Source of the DNA: JAJZEO01 sp964350315
GTDB taxonomy: Bacteria; Chlamydiota; Chlamydiia; Chlamydiales; 2-12-FULL-49-11
Direction: 5' to 3'
DNA: 64,000 nt
Assembly: GCA_964350315.1 (NCBI GenBank)
Contig: CAYGJD010000002.1
Location: forward strand, 108,496-172,495
Position 1 is the first letter of the stretch; each line of letters begins with the position of its first letter. The notes below the pieces were generated by a model, which did not search any database, was not told the DNA's origin, and worked only from the letters and a program-made list of their open reading frames with translations. Made by a program: the position numbers and the translations under genes. Below, in pieces: positions 61,299-64,000 of this stretch.

Positions 61299-64000
61299 AT
61301 GGATACTATAACAACATCTAAATCAAGTCTGAGTGAAAATATACCTCCCTTATCTGCAGCTCCTGCAGCAGGACCTGAACAGCAATCAATATTCAGTAAA
61401 GAAGTAAGGGATGGAATTGATAGAATTATTTTGAGAGAAAATCAACCTATACCAATAAGAGAATCTGAAATTTCTGATATAGGACGTTCTATCTCCTCCT
61501 TAACAGAAATAATCCTAGGATTAGAAAGCCCATTTGTTTGGCTCAATAATAAAGCGTTTGTTGAAGATTGTGAACTGATATTGAAAGCAAACACCATCAT
61601 TTATAATGATTTAGAAAAATGTCCCCTTGAGCAGAAGCCTCAATTAGAATCACACATTTTAGTTTTAGCATCCATTATTTTTTCTTTTTCTTGTTATGTT
61701 CAGAAAGACCAATCACTTCAATCAGAACTCTTCCTTGACTTCCAAAGAGTAAGTTGTACGCTTCCACTAGCAGATAGCTCTTCACAATCTATTTCTGCCA
61801 CTTTACTTTTTCGTGTTTATAGAGAGAATCAACTCCCACAATTTTCCTTCTTTTTACAGCCTATACTGTTGAAATTAAAACAACTATTTGATCTAGCACG
61901 TAGAGAAGATAGAGAGGTTAAAGAATTTAACCCATTTTGTGTTTATGCAAGAATAGCTTTGGACAATCTCCCTATTTTATTGGGGTGTTATTACTCAACG
62001 ATAGCAGAAGGCGCCTCTTTTGAGATCCCAGTCATAATAAAACAAACCCCACTCTTTGAGGATATTTCATCATTTCTTAGAAATTTTGGATTTATTTTTA
62101 ATGAAGGATCTTGTGATGAACTAGATCAATTACGAAAAGGTTTTAGCAAAACAAGAGATTTCATAAAACGCATTCAGAACAAAAATCCCGAAAACTTTGA
62201 CGAAGCACTAACAATAGGGGGGTTATCTAAATCATACATTGTAAGCTATTTAAAGGCCTTTCTCCCAGAAAAGCATGTAGAAGATCTTCGCAGTTTAATG
62301 CGTCCTATTGAAGACAATGAAAGCCTTTGTCCCTCAGTCACTCTATCAATCAGAGAATTTGAACAGTTTTTTCTATCCCCTCAATCACAACAACAAAATC
62401 AACCAACTCCTAAGCTTACATCATGCGTGATTCGAAACATTTTTCTAGCGCTGAAGGCAACAGGTGATGAATCTCTTTCAGAACATTTATCCTCCTATCT
62501 AAGAAGTTCTGAAGCATGCGTGGCAGAACTTGATTTATCTGATTTAGTTAGAATAGGATCTAGATGTAACCCACCATTAACACAAGAAAGCATTAAGGGT
62601 GATCAAGCTCCTGAAAACGTATTAAAACGTTTTGCGGCAAATCTTACTTCTACAGTACGTGAGTCGGTAGATGACCAGAAAATAGACACAATATTTTTAT
62701 ATCTTAAGAATAATTTAATAGAACTTTTCCTCGAGATTCTTATTTCTAATCAGTCTAGTAATATTTCTTTTGAGAAACTTTTAAAAAAAATAATAGAGAT
62801 ATACGAAACAGCTTTGAGACATTTAGTTTTTGAAAAATCACTTAAAATGAGTGGTGAAATTAATGTTTTTATATCTCCAATAATCGCAAGTTTTATCATG
62901 CGGCTTCAACCTAGCGATCAAAGAAGCTCCAAGATCGTAAGTTCGATCCTAGAAGCAGAGAGATCAGGATTAATAATAAGCTCGGATGATACAAATATAC
63001 TCTTCGTCACTATGTGCTCCTATCTAAGTACACTTGTTAATTCTTTTGATAAAGAAAAAGGTATATCTGCACATAAAATTAAGTTGCATCAAGATTTTAA
63101 TAACTTACAAAAGCAGATTTCTCGAATATTTTTTGTCACCCCCATTTCATTAGACTACTTTTTTCAGATAAAACTTAGACTTCTTATGTTTATACCACTT
63201 GAAATGCGCACTGCAACTCACATCCAAGAACTGACCCATATGGCGGGATGTCTTGCATTTTGTAGAGGCAATGATCAAAAAAAATACATCAATGGAGAGG
63301 AGTGTGAAAAAACAGTTCGGTCAATGGCTGAACTCGAAAAAAAAGTTACAGTTCAAGCCGCATGTATTTCGGCACTTAGGGCAGACAGGGGAATTCAAAA
63401 GAAAAAATCACAAACAGACAGGGAAATAATTGAAAAACTAACAGAATCAAAAAAACTAACAACAGCAAAACTTAAAGAAGCCAACATACAGATAACAACA
63501 CAACAGCAAGAACTCAAAGCTCAACTTGCCACTCTTAAAGCGACGATGAATAATGCTACAAGATTAGAACAATTACTACGTGAGCAAAACGAAAAAAAAG
63601 ATACATTACAAGGAAGGGTAAGCTTTCTAGAAGGTGAAATTCAGAGGATACAAGCTGAGGCACAAATGAATTTACAAGATCAAATGCAAAGAGTTGAGGC
63701 TGAACACAAACAAACTCTAGAAAAATTAGCACGAATTGAAGACCAAAAAATACAGCAAGAAGTAGAAAAGAGGAAAGAGCAAGTTGCCGACCTTAGAAGA
63801 GAACTAGAAAATGCTATCTCACAGATGGATCAAGTTGAAATAGACACTCTTAAAAGAACAATAGCCAAACTAGAAGCAAGCTTAAAGCTTGCACAAGAAG
63901 ATCACCGCCAAGCAACGATTGGGCTTGGACATCTACAAAAATTTATTGATGCAATGAGTTGCCAGATTTCTTTTGAATTACCACAAGATCCAGTAATTTT
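61299..64000 (+). CDS. Large unknown coiled-coil protein, 5' part (900+ aa)
   Basis: I translated this frame by hand: ATG at 61299 preceded by 'AGAGGA', and no stop to the end of the window, so the 3' end lies outside. The first ~30 residues are rich in Ser, Thr, Pro and Ala ('MDTITTSKSSLSENIPPLSA'), like type III secretion N-termini. Residues ~35-660 are helical without known motifs. From ~665 a long charged coiled coil begins ('AELEKKVTVQ', 'ELKAQLATLKATMN', 'QEVEKRKEQVADLRREL'). No signal peptide or membrane helix is apparent. Function unknown; a secreted effector or structural protein is possible. Confidence 0.7.
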   Translation, partial: MDTITTSKSSLSENIPPLSAAPAAGPEQQSIFSKEVRDGIDRIILRENQPIPIRESEISDIGRSISSLTEIILGLESPFVWLNNKAFVEDCELILKANTIIYNDLEKCPLEQKPQLESHILVLASIIFSFSCYVQKDQSLQSELFLDFQRVSCTLPLADSSSQSISATLLFRVYRENQLPQFSFFLQPILLKLKQLFDLARREDREVKEFNPFCVYARIALDNLPILLGCYYSTIAEGASFEIPVIIKQTPLFEDISSFLRNFGFIFNEGSCDELDQLRKGFSKTRDFIKRIQNKNPENFDEALTIGGLSKSYIVSYLKAFLPEKHVEDLRSLMRPIEDNESLCPSVTLSIREFEQFFLSPQSQQQNQPTPKLTSCVIRNIFLALKATGDESLSEHLSSYLRSSEACVAELDLSDLVRIGSRCNPPLTQESIKGDQAPENVLKRFAANLTSTVRESVDDQKIDTIFLYLKNNLIELFLEILISNQSSNISFEKLLKKIIEIYETALRHLVFEKSLKMSGEINVFISPIIASFIMRLQPSDQRSSKIVSSILEAERSGLIISSDDTNILFVTMCSYLSTLVNSFDKEKGISAHKIKLHQDFNNLQKQISRIFFVTPISLDYFFQIKLRLLMFIPLEMRTATHIQELTHMAGCLAFCRGNDQKKYINGEECEKTVRSMAELEKKVTVQAACISALRADRGIQKKKSQTDREIIEKLTESKKLTTAKLKEANIQITTQQQELKAQLATLKATMNNATRLEQLLREQNEKKDTLQGRVSFLEGEIQRIQAEAQMNLQDQMQRVEAEHKQTLEKLARIEDQKIQQEVEKRKEQVADLRRELENAISQMDQVEIDTLKRTIAKLEASLKLAQEDHRQATIGLGHLQKFIDAMSCQISFELPQDPVI

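Overview
The window (about 37-38% G+C by eye) is from a member of the Chlamydiae, most likely a lineage outside the genus Chlamydia (environmental or Chlamydia-related). Three syntenic blocks support this: (i) pknD-valS followed further on by the archaeal-type V-ATPase operon atpE-DUF2764-atpA-atpB-atpD-atpI-atpK; (ii) infA, tRNA-Thr, tuf, tRNA-Trp, secE, nusG, rplK, rplA, rplJ, rplL, rpoB, rpoC, tal in the order known from Chlamydia; (iii) a PP2C phosphatase and a NifS-like gene next to two tandem DUF21/CBS membrane proteins. Between the blocks lie many genes I cannot assign beyond their visible folds. The run of ten N bases shows that this is a draft assembly.

Layout. 0-4.3 kb (+): 3' end of glgX, a lipoprotein, a CPBP membrane protease, PP2C phosphatase and cysteine-desulfurase-like protein. 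4.3-11.2 kb (-): two CBS/DUF21 membrane proteins, an FtsL/DivIC-like protein, a zinc alcohol dehydrogenase, an acidic-repeat protein, small unknowns and dcd. 11.4-14.0 kb (+): ruvB, a SpoIID-like glycan hydrolase and a membrane protein. 14.1-17.8 kb: a lone unknown gene and two tandem paralogues with a papain-like core. 17.8-24.7 kb: trpS diverging from pknD, then valS. 24.7-35.2 kb: an NlpC/P60-like protein, a lipase-like protein, an AGCS symporter, a glycosyltransferase, DAHP synthase, a lipoprotein, a Nudix hydrolase, an unknown helical protein and fumC. 35.3-42.8 kb (-): V-ATPase operon. 43-57.6 kb (-): tal plus the transcription/translation block. 57.7-64 kb: SufE, a candidate inclusion-membrane (Inc-like) protein, an aromatic amino acid permease, a small frameshifted gene and a long coiled-coil protein that runs off the window.

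How the genes fit together. PknD and the PP2C phosphatase are the two sides of Ser/Thr phosphorylation. The cysteine desulfurase-like protein and SufE both point to sulfur transfer. The V-ATPase rotor subunit carries the residues expected of a sodium-binding ring, which fits the nearby sodium-coupled alanine symporter. SpoIID-like and FtsL/DivIC-like proteins fit septal peptidoglycan turnover in a bacterium that makes only a little peptidoglycan. The unknown proteins with papain-like, lipase-like, Inc-like or coiled-coil features are the best candidates for host-interaction effectors.

The points most worth checking are: an assembly artefact that splits rpoC and can be repaired exactly; a tandem papain-like paralogue pair in which one copy has lost both predicted catalytic residues; an NlpC/P60-like protein with alanine in the cysteine position; near-consensus promoters placed so close to pknD and valS that the transcripts should be leaderless; and a cysteine desulfurase homologue lacking a normally invariant PLP-contacting glutamine.
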